Notes: generated by a model not told the origin, from the letters alone. A stretch of DNA of 63,430 nt from a bacterium (GCA_020440705.1 JAGRNP010000007.1:1-63430), one strand, 5' to 3'. Numbered from the stretch's first letter, positions 27,309 to 37,439 are shown. Translations and numbers: made by a program.

Positions 27309-28403
27309 GTGGAATTCCGTCCCGACTGCCTGCACTTCAAGGGCCACGTGCCGTGCCGCCCCCACAAGGAGCAGGGCGTGCACTGCGCCGACTGCCCCGC
27401 GTACCGCGAGCGCCGGGGTCGCATCCTGCTGATCAAGCTCGGGGCCGCCGGCGACGTCATCCGCACGACGCCGCTGCTGGCGCCCCTGCGCGCGGCCTAT
27501 CCGGACCACGCCCTGACCTGGGTGACCGATTTCCCGGCCCTGGTGCCGGCGCAGGTCGACGATGTCGCGGCCCTGGACACCAGCACCGCGCTGTGGTTGC
27601 GGCAGACGCCGTTCGACCTGGTGATCAACCTGGACAAGGACCGGCAGGCCTGCGCCCTCGCGCGCGAGGTGACGGCGCCGGTGAAGTGGGGCTTCACCCT
27701 GGGCGACGACGGCCTGTGCCGGCCGATCACCGACGGGGTGCCCGCGGCCCAGGCGGCGGCCGCCCGCGCCAAGTTCGAGACCGGGCTCTTCGACGACGTC
27801 AACCGGGCCTGCACCCTGAGCTACCCCGCGGAGATCTTCGCCATCTGCGGTTTCGCCTTCGCCGGCGAGGAGTACGTGATCGATCGCCCCGTGCCGGCGC
27901 CCGCGTTCGACCTGCCCGCCGGCAGGGCGACCGTCGGCCTGAACACCGGCTGCGGCGGGCGCTGGACGAGCCGTCTGTGGCCGGAATCGTCGTGGGCCGA
28001 CCTGGCGACGTCGCTGCGCGCCGCGGGGTACGCCGTGGTCCTGCTCGGGGGACCGGACGAGCACGCGAAGAACGCGCGCCTGGCGGCCACCACCGGGGCC
28101 TGCTATCCCGGCCATTTCCCCTTGCGCACCTTCATCGGCCTGGTCGACCGCTGCGACCTGGTGGTCACCGCGGTGACCATGGGCATGCACATCGCGCTGG
28201 GCCTGGGGAAGAAGCTGGTCCTGTTCAACAACATCTTCAATCCGCACGAGTTCGAGCTCTACGGGCGGGGCCGCGTCGTCGCGCCGCGCCAGGAGTGCAC
28301 CTGCTTCTTCCAGCCGCGCTGCACCAACGCGAGCTTCTGCCTCGACACCCTGACGCCGGCCATGGCCCAGGCGGCGGTCGACGACCTGCTGGGGCCGGCG
28401 TGA
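27309..28403 (+). CDS. Glycosyltransferase family 9 (heptosyltransferase-like)
   Basis: A 364-residue enzyme with the GT9 N-terminal motif [19 protein letters not shown] and a C-terminal donor-site region ([28 protein letters not shown]). GT9 enzymes add ADP-heptose or related sugars to lipopolysaccharide core. Unusual features are a Cys/His cluster before the fold (Cys8, Cys17, Cys27, Cys30) and a Cys-rich C-terminal segment (CTCFFQPRC). GTG start; the stop overlaps the next gene's GTG, so the two are coupled. Confidence 0.85.
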   Translation: MEFRPDCLHFKGHVPCRPHKEQGVHCADCPAYRERRGRILLIKLGAAGDVIRTTPLLAPLRAAYPDHALTWVTDFPALVPAQVDDVAALDTSTALWLRQTPFDLVINLDKDRQACALAREVTAPVKWGFTLGDDGLCRPITDGVPAAQAAAARAKFETGLFDDVNRACTLSYPAEIFAICGFAFAGEEYVIDRPVPAPAFDLPAGRATVGLNTGCGGRWTSRLWPESSWADLATSLRAAGYAVVLLGGPDEHAKNARLAATTGACYPGHFPLRTFIGLVDRCDLVVTAVTMGMHIALGLGKKLVLFNNIFNPHEFELYGRGRVVAPRQECTCFFQPRCTNASFCLDTLTPAMAQAAVDDLLGPA

Positions 28404-29578
28404 AGCTCGCCTTCCTCGGGCCGGCGCCGCCCTTCCGCGGGGGCATCGTCACCTACTACGGCATGCTGGCGCGCACCCTGGTCGCGCGGGGGCACGAGGT
28501 CTTCTGGGCGTCGTTCCGCCGGCAGTACCCGAAGTTCCTCTTTCCGGGCACGGAGCAGGAGGGCGAGACGGCCGCCTGGCTCGACCATCCGGACGCGCCG
28601 CGCTTCGTGCCGTGGTCGCCCTGGAGCTGGTGGCGGACCTACCGCGACATCGCGGCGGCGGCCCCGCGGGCCGTGGTCATCAAGTACTGGATCCCCTTCT
28701 TCGCCCCGGGCTTCTTCGCCGTGACCCGGCTGCTGCGGACGCGCACCGACGTGCGCGTGGTGTACCTGCTGGACAACGTGATCCCCCACGAGAAGTACCC
28801 CTTCATGATGTTCCTCACGCGCCTCGCGCTGCGTCAGGGGCACGCCTTCATCGCCCAGAGCGACCAGGTGCGCCGTGATCTGCTGCAGGTGCTGCCGGAC
28901 ACGCCGCCCGCCGCGATCCACACCTCGCCGCACCCGGTCTACGACTTCGGCGTGCCGGGGCGGCCGCGCAAATCGCGGGCCGCGGCGCGGGCGGCCCTGG
29001 GCCTGCCCGCCGCCGCGCGCCTGGTGCTCTTCTTCGGCTTCATCAAGCCCTACAAGGGCGTCGTGCACCTGATCGACGCGGCGGGGCCGCTGCGCCGCGA
29101 GTTCGGCGACGGCCTGCGCGTGCTCGTGGTCGGGGACATCTACGGCGAGAAGCAGCCGTACCTCGACCGCATCGCGGCCTCGGGCGGCGCCGACATCATC
29201 GATCTCGTGGACGGATTCGTGCCCGATGCCGTGGTCGAGGACTACTTCCTGGCCGCCGACCTCGCCGTGCTGCCCTACGTCTCGGCCACCCAGAGCGGCA
29301 TCGTCCAGATCGCCTACAACTACGATCTGCCGGTGGTGACCACCGACGTGGGCGGCCTGCCCGAGGTCGTGCGCGACGGCGAGACGGGCTACATCGTGCC
29401 GCCCGCCGACGGGGAGGCCCTGGCCGCGGCCATCGTCCGCTTCTTCCGCGAGGACCGTGCCGCCCCCTTCGCCGCGGCCGTCGCCCAGGAGAAGGCGAAG
29501 TACTCGTGGGACCGGATGGCCGCCACCGTCGAGGCCGCCGCAACCGGGGCCGCCCCCGCCCTGCGGGACGCGCCGTGA
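28400..29578 (+). CDS. Glycosyltransferase family 4 (GT-B)
   Basis: A 392-residue retaining glycosyltransferase. N-terminal Gly-rich loop [17 protein letters not shown]-terminal donor domain with [16 protein letters not shown] and the E-x7-E-type region [25 protein letters not shown] start overlaps the GT9 stop (GTGA), and its own stop overlaps the next start. Probably acts with GT9 in surface polysaccharide or LPS assembly. Confidence 0.85.
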   Translation: MKLAFLGPAPPFRGGIVTYYGMLARTLVARGHEVFWASFRRQYPKFLFPGTEQEGETAAWLDHPDAPRFVPWSPWSWWRTYRDIAAAAPRAVVIKYWIPFFAPGFFAVTRLLRTRTDVRVVYLLDNVIPHEKYPFMMFLTRLALRQGHAFIAQSDQVRRDLLQVLPDTPPAAIHTSPHPVYDFGVPGRPRKSRAAARAALGLPAAARLVLFFGFIKPYKGVVHLIDAAGPLRREFGDGLRVLVVGDIYGEKQPYLDRIAASGGADIIDLVDGFVPDAVVEDYFLAADLAVLPYVSATQSGIVQIAYNYDLPVVTTDVGGLPEVVRDGETGYIVPPADGEALAAAIVRFFREDRAAPFAAAVAQEKAKYSWDRMAATVEAAATGAAPALRDAP

Positions 29579-29883
29579 GCCGCGGGCCCACCCTCGCCGA
29601 TCTGGTGGCCGCCCTCGACGCCGGCCGCATCGTGCCCCTGGCCGATGAGGACTGGCGCGATCTGCGCGCGTCGTTCACACTGGTCGACGACATCGACACG
29701 GGGTTGGGCGGGAGGATCCTCCTGGTCCGGCGCCCGCTGCCGCAGGGCCGGCGCAAGGGCTGGGCCCTCGTCGAGGAGCCGCGGCCGGGGGAGAAGGTGA
29801 TCCGGCCCCTGGCCGACGAGGCCGGCGCCCGCGCGCTCATCGCCGATCGCCTCGCCGCCTACGAGCGCATGTGGGACGGCTGA
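29575..29883 (+). CDS. Small hypothetical protein coupled to the glycosyltransferases
   Basis: A 102-residue soluble protein ([27 protein letters not shown]...) with no motif I recognise and no cysteines. GTG start overlaps the preceding stop (GTGA). Its place suggests an accessory to glycan synthesis. Confidence 0.6.
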   Translation: MSRGPTLADLVAALDAGRIVPLADEDWRDLRASFTLVDDIDTGLGGRILLVRRPLPQGRRKGWALVEEPRPGEKVIRPLADEAGARALIADRLAAYERMWDG

Positions 29884-29942
29884 GGCGGCTGCAAACCGGA
29901 TTACTACAACTGATCCGGACCACTGACCGGGAGTCGGTATTC

Positions 29943-31130
29943 GTGAACGGGAACACGGGATCGGTGATGACGGGACTCGAGGTGCTGGCCGCCGGCGGGT
30001 TCGCCGCGCTGCGCGGGGCGCGCGTGGGGCTGGTGGTGCATCCGGCCTCGGTGGACCGCCACCTGCGGCCCACGACGCATCTCCTGCACGAGGCGGCGAC
30101 CGTCGACCTCGTCGCGCTCTTCGGCCCGCAGCACGGCATCCTGGGCCAGACCCAGGACAACATGATCGAGTGGGAGGGCTTCACCGACCGGGCCACGGGC
30201 CTGCCGGTCTTCTCCCTCTACGGCGAGCACCGCAAACCCACGCCGGCGATGCTCGCGGGGCTCGACGTCCTCGTGGTCGACCTGCAGGACGTGGGCGCGC
30301 GCTACTACACCTTCATCTGGACCCTCCTGCACTGCCTCGAGGCCTGTGCCGAGGCCGGGGTGAAGGTGGTCGTGCTCGACCGGCCCAACCCCATCGGCGG
30401 CCGCCACACCGAGGGCACGGTGCTCGACCCGGAGTTCCGCAGCTTCGTGGGCCTCGCGCCGATCCCCATGCGCCACGGGCTGACCATCGGCGAGCTGGCC
30501 GGATTCTTCGTGTCATGGGCGGGGCTCGACGTGGAGCTCGAGGTGGTCTGGATGGACGGCTGGCGGCGCGACATGCACTTCGGCCGCACGGGCCTGCCCT
30601 GGGTGCTGCCCTCGCCCAACATGCCCACCCTCGAGACGGCCTTCGTGTACCCCGGGGGCTGCCTGCTGGAAGGGACGATCCTCAGCGAGGGGCGGGGCAC
30701 CACGCGGCCCTTCGAGATCTTCGGCGCGCCCTGGATCGAACCCGGGACCCTGGCCGGCCTGATGACGCGCTGGGACCTGCCCGGCTGCCGCGTCCGGCCT
30801 CTGCATTTCGAGCCGACCTTCCACAAGTTCGCCGGCGAGACGTGCGGCGGCGTGCAGGTGCACATCACCGACCCGCTCGTCTTCGAACCCGTGGCCACCT
30901 ACACCGCGGCCATCGGGGCCGCGCTGCAGGCCTGGCCCGACCGCTTCGCCTGGAAGCAGCCGCCCTACGAGTACGAGACGGTGAAGCGGCCCATCGACAT
31001 CCTGGCCGGCGGCCCGCAGTGGCGCGAGCAGGTCGAGGCCGGGACGTCGCCGTGGAACATGAAGGCCGGCTGGCTCGGGCAGTTGCAGGCCTTCGCCGCG
31101 GCGAGCGCGCCGTTCCGTCACTATGACTGA
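29943..31130 (+). CDS. namZ: Exo-beta-N-acetylmuramidase NamZ-like (DUF1343)
   Basis: A 395-residue DUF1343 protein. Conserved segments include LFGPQHGILGQTQDNM, SLYGEHRKPTP, DLQDVGARYYTFIW and LEGTILSEGRGTTRPFE. NamZ enzymes remove MurNAc from the non-reducing end of peptidoglycan fragments. No signal peptide is evident, so it may act on imported muropeptides. GTG at 29943 has GGGAG nine bases upstream; ATG at 29967 is an alternative. It overlaps the next gene, a MurNAc kinase/uridylyltransferase fusion, which supports MurNAc salvage. Confidence 0.8.
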   Translation: MNGNTGSVMTGLEVLAAGGFAALRGARVGLVVHPASVDRHLRPTTHLLHEAATVDLVALFGPQHGILGQTQDNMIEWEGFTDRATGLPVFSLYGEHRKPTPAMLAGLDVLVVDLQDVGARYYTFIWTLLHCLEACAEAGVKVVVLDRPNPIGGRHTEGTVLDPEFRSFVGLAPIPMRHGLTIGELAGFFVSWAGLDVELEVVWMDGWRRDMHFGRTGLPWVLPSPNMPTLETAFVYPGGCLLEGTILSEGRGTTRPFEIFGAPWIEPGTLAGLMTRWDLPGCRVRPLHFEPTFHKFAGETCGGVQVHITDPLVFEPVATYTAAIGAALQAWPDRFAWKQPPYEYETVKRPIDILAGGPQWREQVEAGTSPWNMKAGWLGQLQAFAAASAPFRHYD

Positions 31131-32820
31131 GCCCGGCGCCCGCCTGCGCGGCATGGTCCTCGCCGCGGGCTACGGCACCCGCCTCGCGCCCCTGACCGAC
31201 CACGTGCCCAAGCCCCTGCTGCCGGTCGACGGGCGGCCCCTGCTCGACCACGTGCTCGATGCGCTGCTGGCCGCGGGCTGCGACCGGATCGGCGTCAACA
31301 CCCACCACCTCGGCCGTCAGGTGCGGGCGCACCTCGCCGCCCATCCCCGGGCGTCGCGGCTCGTGGCGTTCCCCGAAGCCGAGATCCTCGGCACCGGCGG
31401 CGCGCTGGCCAACGCCCGCGATTTCCTGGCGGACGCGGGCTGCATCCTGCTGCACAACGGCGACGTCCTCGCCGACCCGGACCTGGCCGGACTGGTGGCC
31501 GACCACCGGGCCAGCGGCGCGCTGGCGACCCTGCTGCTGGTCGACTGGCCGGCCGTCAACTCGGTGCGGCTCGTTTTTTTTTTCATGATGCGGCGACCAC
31601 CGAGCTCTACCCTCTTTCCCGCCCCGGCGCTCTTCCGGTCTCGCCGCCCATCCCCGGGCATCGCGGCCCTCGACCCGGTCCTGCTCGACCGCATCGGTCC
31701 CGGCTTCTCCTCGCTCATCGCCCCGCTGGCGGCGGCCGTGGCGTCGGGCGACGGCGCGGTGCGCGGCTGGGCCCCGGCGGGTCTGGCCTGGAGCGACCTG
31801 GGCACGCCCGGCCGCTGGCTCGCCCACGTGGGTTCCGACACCCCGGACGGGGCGCCGGGCCTGGGCGTGCGGCGGATCACCGGCCACGGTTCGGACCGCC
31901 GCTTCTGGCGCCTGGCCGCGGCGGACTGGTCGGCCGTGGCCATGACCAGCCCGCCCGGCGACGACGAGCACGAGCGCTTCCTCGCCGCGGCGGCGTTCCT
32001 CGCCGCCCACGACCTCGGCCCGGCGGCGGTGCTCGCGGTCGACGATCCCGGGCGCACCGTCCTGCTGGAAGACCTCGGCCGCGACCCGCTGGGCGACCTG
32101 GCCCGGCGGGGACCGTTTCCGGACGAGGTCTACGGCCAGGCCGTCGACTGGCTCGTGCGCCTGCAGGCGATCACCCCGGCGGCGGGGGCCGTGTGCCCCA
32201 CCGCCGTCGACCGGGTCCTGGACACGGCGGCCCTTCGCGACGAGACCGTCTACTTCGCCACCCGCTGTCTGGCCGGGCACTTCGGCCTGCCGGACGACGA
32301 CATCGCCCCTCTCGCCGGCGGGTTCGACGCCCTCGCGGCGGCGGTCGGGGCCCTGCCGCAGGTCCTGATCCACCGCGATTTCCAGTCGGCGAACCTGCTC
32401 CTGCACGACGGGCGCGTGCGCCCGGTGGACTTCCAGGGACTGCGCCTCGGGCCGGTGGCCTACGACCTGGCCAGCCTGGTCTGGGATCCGTACGTGGACG
32501 TGCCGACGGCCGCGCGTCAACGGCTGGTGGCGCGTTTCGCCGCCGCGAAGGAGCTCGCACCGGACACGGCCGCGGCCATGACCACCCTCTGCGGGCTGCA
32601 GCGGGTGATGCAGGCCCTCGGCGCCTACGGCTTCCTCGGGCACGTGAAGGGACGCACCGGCTTCCTCGTCCACGTTCCGGGCGCGTGGAACCGGCTCCGG
32701 GCGCTGCTGGCCGAGGCCGCGACGCTGCGGGCCGCCGGGGATCCGGCCGTCGTCGACCTCGGCGTGCCGGACCTGTCCCGCCTGGCGGCCCTCGTCGCCG
32801 CCCACGATCCGGCTGCCTGA
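31123..32820 (+). pseudogene. murU-amgK: MurNAc-1-P uridylyltransferase/MurNAc kinase fusion, interrupted by adapter sequence
   Basis: The N-terminal ~150 residues are a nucleotidyltransferase (MVLAAGYGTRLAPLTDHVPKP), like MurU. The C-terminal ~330 residues are an AmgK-like aminoglycoside-phosphotransferase-fold kinase (HRDFQSANLLL and VDFQGLRLGPVAYDL). AmgK phosphorylates MurNAc at C1 and MurU makes UDP-MurNAc. Bases 31574-31641 are a T-run plus degenerate Illumina adapter that happens to stay open, encoding the alien peptide MMRRPPSSTLFP; some real MurU residues are missing. As read, 565 residues. Likely intact and fused in the organism. ATG overlaps the namZ end. Confidence 0.8.
31574..31641 (+). 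other. Poly-T plus Illumina adapter remnant (assembly artefact)
   Basis: Ten Ts then a degenerate copy of the TruSeq universal adapter (GCGGCGACCACCGAG..., ending CGCTCTTCCGGTCT). It replaces part of the murU domain. Confidence 0.92.
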
Positions 32821-32840
32821 CCCCCGCACCTGCGGTTCCT

Positions 32841-32873
32841 TTTGGCGGACCACCGCCCGCCATGGTATTTTGG
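32841..32873 (+). promoter_or_regulatory. Promoter for malQ
   Basis: TTTG (32841-32844), 21 bases, TATTTTGG (32866-32873). This fits the Bacteroidota-type TTTG / TAnnTTTG pattern with one mismatch; it lies 53 bases before the ATG. Confidence 0.55.
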
Positions 32874-32925
32874 CCCCTTTCCCGGGGCGGCCTTCCGCCG
32901 CCCGCATCGCCACCCGGAGGACCCG

Positions 32926-34512
32926 ATGCCCACCGCGCCCCGCACCTTTCCCCGCACCAGCGGGATCCTGCTGCATCCGACCAGCCTGCCCGGCCCGGAC
33001 GGCATCGGCGACGTGGGCCCCGCCGCCCGCGCCTTCGTCGACTGGCTCGCCGACCACGGCCAGGGCCTGTGGCAGGTGCTGCCCCTCGGCCCGACGAGCT
33101 ACGGCGACTCGCCCTACCAGAGCCTGGGCGCCCTGGCGGGCAATCCGCTGCTGATCAGCTTCGCCGACCTCGTGGCCGACGGCCTGCTGACGAACGCCGA
33201 TCTGGACGCACGGCCGGACCTCCCGGACGACCGGGTCGACTTCGGCGCGGTCATCGGCTGGAAGACCTCGCGCCTGGATCTGGCCTGGGCCCGCTTCCGC
33301 GACGGGGCTGCGCCGGCCGACCGCGCCGACTGGCACGACTGGTGCAGGGCGCAGGCGGCCTGGCTCGACGACTTCGCCCTCTTCGTGGCCCTCAAGGACG
33401 AACACGGGGGCGCACCGTGGTACGAGTGGGACGCGCCCCTGCGGGGGCGCGACGGCGCGGCCCTGGACGCCGCCCGCGCCCGCCTCGCCGACGCCGTCGA
33501 CCGCCACCGCTTCGTGCAGTGGATCTTCGCGCGCCAGTGGGCGCGGCTGCGCAGCCACGCCAGCGAACGCGGCGTGCGCCTCATGGGCGACGTGCCCATC
33601 TTCGTGGCCCACGACAGCTGCGACGTGTGGGCGGCGCCGGAGAACTTCCTGCTCGACGCCCGCGGCCAGCCCACGGCCGTGGCCGGCGTGCCGCCCGACT
33701 ACTTCAGCGCCACGGGCCAGCTGTGGGGCAACCCGCTCTACGACTGGGCGCGGCTGAAGGCCGACGGCTACGCCTGGTGGGTGCGGCGCCTGACCGCGGT
33801 GCTCGACCAGGTCGACCTGGTGCGCGTCGACCACTTCCGGGGCTTCGAGGCCTACTGGGAGGTGCCGGCCGACGCCGAGACCGCCGTCGGCGGCCGCTGG
33901 GTGAAGGGCCCGGGCGAGGACTTCTTCGGGGCCATGGCTGCGGCCCTGGGCGACGAACTGCCCATCGTGGCCGAGGACCTCGGCACCATCACGCCGGACG
34001 TGGTGCGCTTGCGCGAGGACCTCGGCCTGCCCGGCATGAAGGTGCTGCAGTACGCCTGGACGGCGCCGGACAACGCCTTCCTGCCCCACGAGCACACCCC
34101 GCACGCGGTGGTGTACACGGGCACCCACGACAACGACCCCACCGTGGGGTGGTGGCGGCATCTGGCCGACGGCCCCACGCGGGCGCTGGTGGCCGACTAC
34201 GTGGGCGCCGACGTGCACGAGCCCCACTGGACGCTGATCCGGCTGGGCATGATGTCGCCGGCCCACACCTTCATCGCGCCCCTGCAGGACGTGCTGGGGC
34301 TGGGCCGCGAGGCCCGCATGAACCTGCCGGGCGAGGGGGCCGGCAACTGGAACTGGCGCCTGGCGCCCGGGGCCCTCGACGGGCCCGAGGGCGAGCGCCT
34401 CGCGCACCTGACCTGGCTGTACCGGCGCCGCCCGGACCAGACCGGCGCCGCGGTCCCCGAACACGGGCCCGCCGCCGACACCGCCGCTGCCGAACCGAAG
34501 GACCGCCCGTGA
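32926..34512 (+). CDS. malQ: 4-alpha-glucanotransferase (amylomaltase)
   Basis: A 528-residue GH77 enzyme that transfers maltodextrin chains. Typical segments: SGILLHPTSLPGPDGIGD at the N terminus, PLGPTSYGDSPYQS, MGDVPIFVAHDSCDVW, VDLVRVDHFRGFEAYWEVP (catalytic Asp), VAEDLGTITPDV and YTGTHDNDPTVGW. ATG with GGAGG upstream. Its stop overlaps the MFS transporter gene, suggesting joint handling of glucans; the GH16 enzyme lies 7 kb further on. Confidence 0.95.
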   Translation: MPTAPRTFPRTSGILLHPTSLPGPDGIGDVGPAARAFVDWLADHGQGLWQVLPLGPTSYGDSPYQSLGALAGNPLLISFADLVADGLLTNADLDARPDLPDDRVDFGAVIGWKTSRLDLAWARFRDGAAPADRADWHDWCRAQAAWLDDFALFVALKDEHGGAPWYEWDAPLRGRDGAALDAARARLADAVDRHRFVQWIFARQWARLRSHASERGVRLMGDVPIFVAHDSCDVWAAPENFLLDARGQPTAVAGVPPDYFSATGQLWGNPLYDWARLKADGYAWWVRRLTAVLDQVDLVRVDHFRGFEAYWEVPADAETAVGGRWVKGPGEDFFGAMAAALGDELPIVAEDLGTITPDVVRLREDLGLPGMKVLQYAWTAPDNAFLPHEHTPHAVVYTGTHDNDPTVGWWRHLADGPTRALVADYVGADVHEPHWTLIRLGMMSPAHTFIAPLQDVLGLGREARMNLPGEGAGNWNWRLAPGALDGPEGERLAHLTWLYRRRPDQTGAAVPEHGPAADTAAAEPKDRP

Positions 34513-35708
34513 ACCGATTCGCCCGCATCGATCCCGACTTCCGCCGCGTGCTGCTGGCCACCCTCTTCTTCGGGGCCGTGGCCGGGATCATCATGTCGAC
34601 CCTGAACAACTACCTCGCCGACGTGCACGGCTTCGACGCCGGCCACCGCGGCTGGCTCGAGTTTCCGCGCGAGCTGCCGGGCTTCCTCATCTTCGCGGTG
34701 GTGGGCTTCCTGCTGACCCGCCTGCGCGAGAGCCGCATCGCGGCCCTGGCCATGATCGCCACGGCCATCGGCACCCTGGGCCTGGCCTACCTCTCGTCGA
34801 CGACGTGGCTGCTGGTGGTCTTCATCGTGATCTGGTCCCTGGGCGACCACATCATCTTCGCCGTCGAAGGCCCCCTGGGCCTCAAGCTGGCGAGAGCCGG
34901 GGGCGAGGGGCGGCGTCTCGGCCAGCTGGGCGGGGCGCGGAACCTGGGCACGATCCTGGGCGTGTCCGGGGTGTGGCTGCTCGACCGGGCGCTGGGCGAC
35001 CGCTACGACCTGTTCTACCTGCTGGCCGCGGCCTGCGGCGTGGCCGCCGGCGTCTTCTACCTGCGCCTGACCATCGGCCGGCAGGACCCGCCCTCTCGGC
35101 GTCTCGTGTACCGGCCCGAGTACCGGATCTTCTACGCCATCAGCGCCCTGTTCGGCATCCGCAAGCAGATCTTCCTGGTCTTCGGCACCTGGGTGCTGGT
35201 CTCGCTGCACGGGGTGCCGGTCTCGACCATCGCCCTGCTGTACTTCATCGCCTCGGCCCTGGGCGTGCTCATGCGGCCGCTGCTCGGCGACGTCATCGAC
35301 TGGCTGGGCGAGCGCACGGTGCTCGCGGTGGACGAGCTGATGCTCATCGTGGTCTGCCTGGTGTACGCCTTCGCCTCGCACCTGCTGCCGGCGCCGTGGG
35401 ACCTGCGGGTGCTGTACGGCGCCTACGTGCTCGACCACATCCTCTTCGCCCTGCGGGTGGCGCGCACCACGTACCTGAAGAAGATCGCCCGCGATCCGGC
35501 CGACATCACGCCGACCATCAGCCTCGGCATCACCATCGACCACGTGGTGGCCATGAGCCTGCCCGTGCTCTCGGGCTACATCTGGGAGCGCTGGGGCCAC
35601 GAGTGGGTCTTCGTGCTGGCGGCGGCCATCGCCCTGGGCGGCTTCTTCATCTGCCTGCGCATCCGGGTGCCGGACCGCGCCGCGACGGGGGAGGCGCAGG
35701 CGGCATGA
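34509..35708 (+). CDS. MFS family transporter
   Basis: A 399-residue inner-membrane protein with about twelve membrane segments and the two-lobe MFS layout; a basic loop (LTRLRESRIAA) lies between helices 2 and 3. GTG start overlapping the malQ stop (GTGA); ends overlapping the next ATG. Coupling to malQ suggests a sugar or maltodextrin-related substrate, but that is inference. Confidence 0.82.
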   Translation: MNRFARIDPDFRRVLLATLFFGAVAGIIMSTLNNYLADVHGFDAGHRGWLEFPRELPGFLIFAVVGFLLTRLRESRIAALAMIATAIGTLGLAYLSSTTWLLVVFIVIWSLGDHIIFAVEGPLGLKLARAGGEGRRLGQLGGARNLGTILGVSGVWLLDRALGDRYDLFYLLAAACGVAAGVFYLRLTIGRQDPPSRRLVYRPEYRIFYAISALFGIRKQIFLVFGTWVLVSLHGVPVSTIALLYFIASALGVLMRPLLGDVIDWLGERTVLAVDELMLIVVCLVYAFASHLLPAPWDLRVLYGAYVLDHILFALRVARTTYLKKIARDPADITPTISLGITIDHVVAMSLPVLSGYIWERWGHEWVFVLAAAIALGGFFICLRIRVPDRAATGEAQAA

Positions 35709-36364
35709 GTCTCGACTGGGTCGAAATCGTCGGCTACACCGGGTCGGTGCTCGTCGCCGTCTCCCTGATGATGAGTTCAGTGGTGCGCCTGCGCTGGATC
35801 AACCTCGTCGGCGCGGCCACCTTCGCCGTGTACGGCGGCCTGGTGGGGGCGTACCCGGTGCTGGCCCTGAACGGCTTCATCGCCGTGGTCGACGCCTGGT
35901 ACCTGTGGAAGATGGGCCGCGAGCGCGACTGGCTCTCCCTGCTGCCGGTGCGCGACCCGGAGGACAGCTACCTGCGCGGCTTCCTCGACTTCCACGCCGA
36001 CGACGTGGCGGCCTTCTTCCCGGACTTCCGTCTCGACGCCGTGGCCGATCCGCGCATCGCCTTCATCCTGCGCGACATGAACCCCGCCGGACTCGTGGTG
36101 TGGGAGGAGGGCGAGCGCGACGCGCTGATCCACCTGGACTACGTGCTGCCGCCCTACCGCGACCTGCGCTGCGCCCGCTTCTTCCTCGACCGCATGGCGC
36201 CCTCCTGGCGGGCGCAGGGGCTCGAGCGGGTGCTCAGCCCGGCCAGCGGGGCGGTCCACCGGGACTACCTGCGCCGCCTGGGCTTCGTGCCGGCCCTGCC
36301 GCAGGGCCTGACCCTCTTCGCCCGGGATCTGCAGGACGGCCCCCGGGGCCCCGCGGCGCCTTGA
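35705..36364 (+). CDS. YgjV-like membrane domain fused to a GNAT-like domain
   Basis: A 219-residue protein. Residues 1-75 form three membrane helices of the YgjV type (EIVGYTGSVLVAVSLM, WINLVGAATFAVYGGLVGAYP, ALNGFIAVVDAWYLW). The rest resembles a GNAT acyltransferase (DYVLPPYRDLRCARFFLD, QGLERVLSPASGAVHRDYLRRLGF). ATG overlaps the MFS stop (ATGA). Enzymatic substrate unknown. Confidence 0.7.
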   Translation: MSLDWVEIVGYTGSVLVAVSLMMSSVVRLRWINLVGAATFAVYGGLVGAYPVLALNGFIAVVDAWYLWKMGRERDWLSLLPVRDPEDSYLRGFLDFHADDVAAFFPDFRLDAVADPRIAFILRDMNPAGLVVWEEGERDALIHLDYVLPPYRDLRCARFFLDRMAPSWRAQGLERVLSPASGAVHRDYLRRLGFVPALPQGLTLFARDLQDGPRGPAAP

Positions 36365-36451
36365 GACTGGCGCGGAACCCCTCCCTGAGCCATAATTGAG
36401 ATGTTGAGAGGGGAGTTTCGGATCCCCCCGGGGAAGACTGGAGGCCCGACC

Positions 36452-37396
36452 TTGCGCACCATCGTCACCATCGCCCTGTCCGCCCTGCTGGCCGGAGCGC
36501 TGCTGCTGTGCGGCGGCTGCGGCCAGACCGACGCCGTGCCCACGGACACGCGCACCGAGGCCAATCCCTACGCGGTCGGTCGCGTCGGCGCCGACTCGAC
36601 CCTCGAGGTGATGACCTGGAACATCCAGAATTTCGCCAAGCAGGGAGCCGTGACGGCCGCCGAGGTGATCAAGGTGGTCGAGGGGCTGGACGTGGACATC
36701 ATCGCGCTGCAGGAGATCGAGAACCTCGCCTACTTCCAGCAGGTGCGCGAAGGGCTGGCCGACTGGACGGGCGACCGCGCCACCAGCGCCGCCTACCAGG
36801 TCAACCTGGCCTTCCTGTACCCCCTGGAGGGCGAGGTCGAGGTGACGTCGGTGTACGAGATCCTCACCGGGGCCCGCACCGAGCTGCCCCGCAGCCCCCT
36901 CGTGCTCGAGGCGACTTTCCACGGCCGGGAGTTCGTCGTCATCAACAACCACTACAAGTGCTGCGGCGACAACGTCATCCAGGAAGGCGACACCTGGGAC
37001 GAGGAGTGGCGCCGCCTCGGCGCCAGCCGCCTGCTCGACGAGTTCATCCGCACGAACTACGCCGACAAGCAGGTGATCATGGTCGGCGACTTCAACGACG
37101 AGCTCAGCGACGACCCCGAGGACAACGTCTTCGCGCCCTTCCTCGACGATCCGGACACCTACCGCTTCGTCGACATGAACATCGCCCTGACCCCGGGCGC
37201 CCTCTGGTCGTACCCCTCGTGGCCGAGCCACATCGACCACATCCTGATCACGTCGGGCCTTTTCGCCGCCCACCAGGACGCGCGCACCTCGCTGACGCGC
37301 GTGGTGCCCCTGCACGACTACCTGGGCGAGGGCTGGACGTCGTACAAGGACAAGGTGAGCGACCACCTGCCGGTGGTGCTGCGCCTGGCCCCCTGA
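36452..37396 (+). CDS. Endonuclease/exonuclease/phosphatase-family lipoprotein
   Basis: A 314-residue secreted protein. TTG start eight bases after GGAGG; lipoprotein signal with lipobox LLCGGC. The EEP fold is clear: VMTWNIQNFA, IIALQEIENL (catalytic Glu), GDFNDE and the C-terminal SHIDHILI and SDHLPVVL. Such proteins act as extracellular nucleases or phosphodiesterases. No evident operon with the next gene, which has its own promoter. Confidence 0.85.
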   Translation: MRTIVTIALSALLAGALLLCGGCGQTDAVPTDTRTEANPYAVGRVGADSTLEVMTWNIQNFAKQGAVTAAEVIKVVEGLDVDIIALQEIENLAYFQQVREGLADWTGDRATSAAYQVNLAFLYPLEGEVEVTSVYEILTGARTELPRSPLVLEATFHGREFVVINNHYKCCGDNVIQEGDTWDEEWRRLGASRLLDEFIRTNYADKQVIMVGDFNDELSDDPEDNVFAPFLDDPDTYRFVDMNIALTPGALWSYPSWPSHIDHILITSGLFAAHQDARTSLTRVVPLHDYLGEGWTSYKDKVSDHLPVVLRLAP

Positions 37397-37410
37397 GCCG
37401 GCGCCCCCAT

Positions 37411-37439
37411 TTGCCTCTGCCGTCCTGATCACGTACAAT
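37411..37439 (+). promoter_or_regulatory. Promoter for the large secreted protein gene
   Basis: TTGCCT (37411-37416), 17 bases, TACAAT (37434-37439), about 110 bases before the ATG. Confidence 0.65.
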
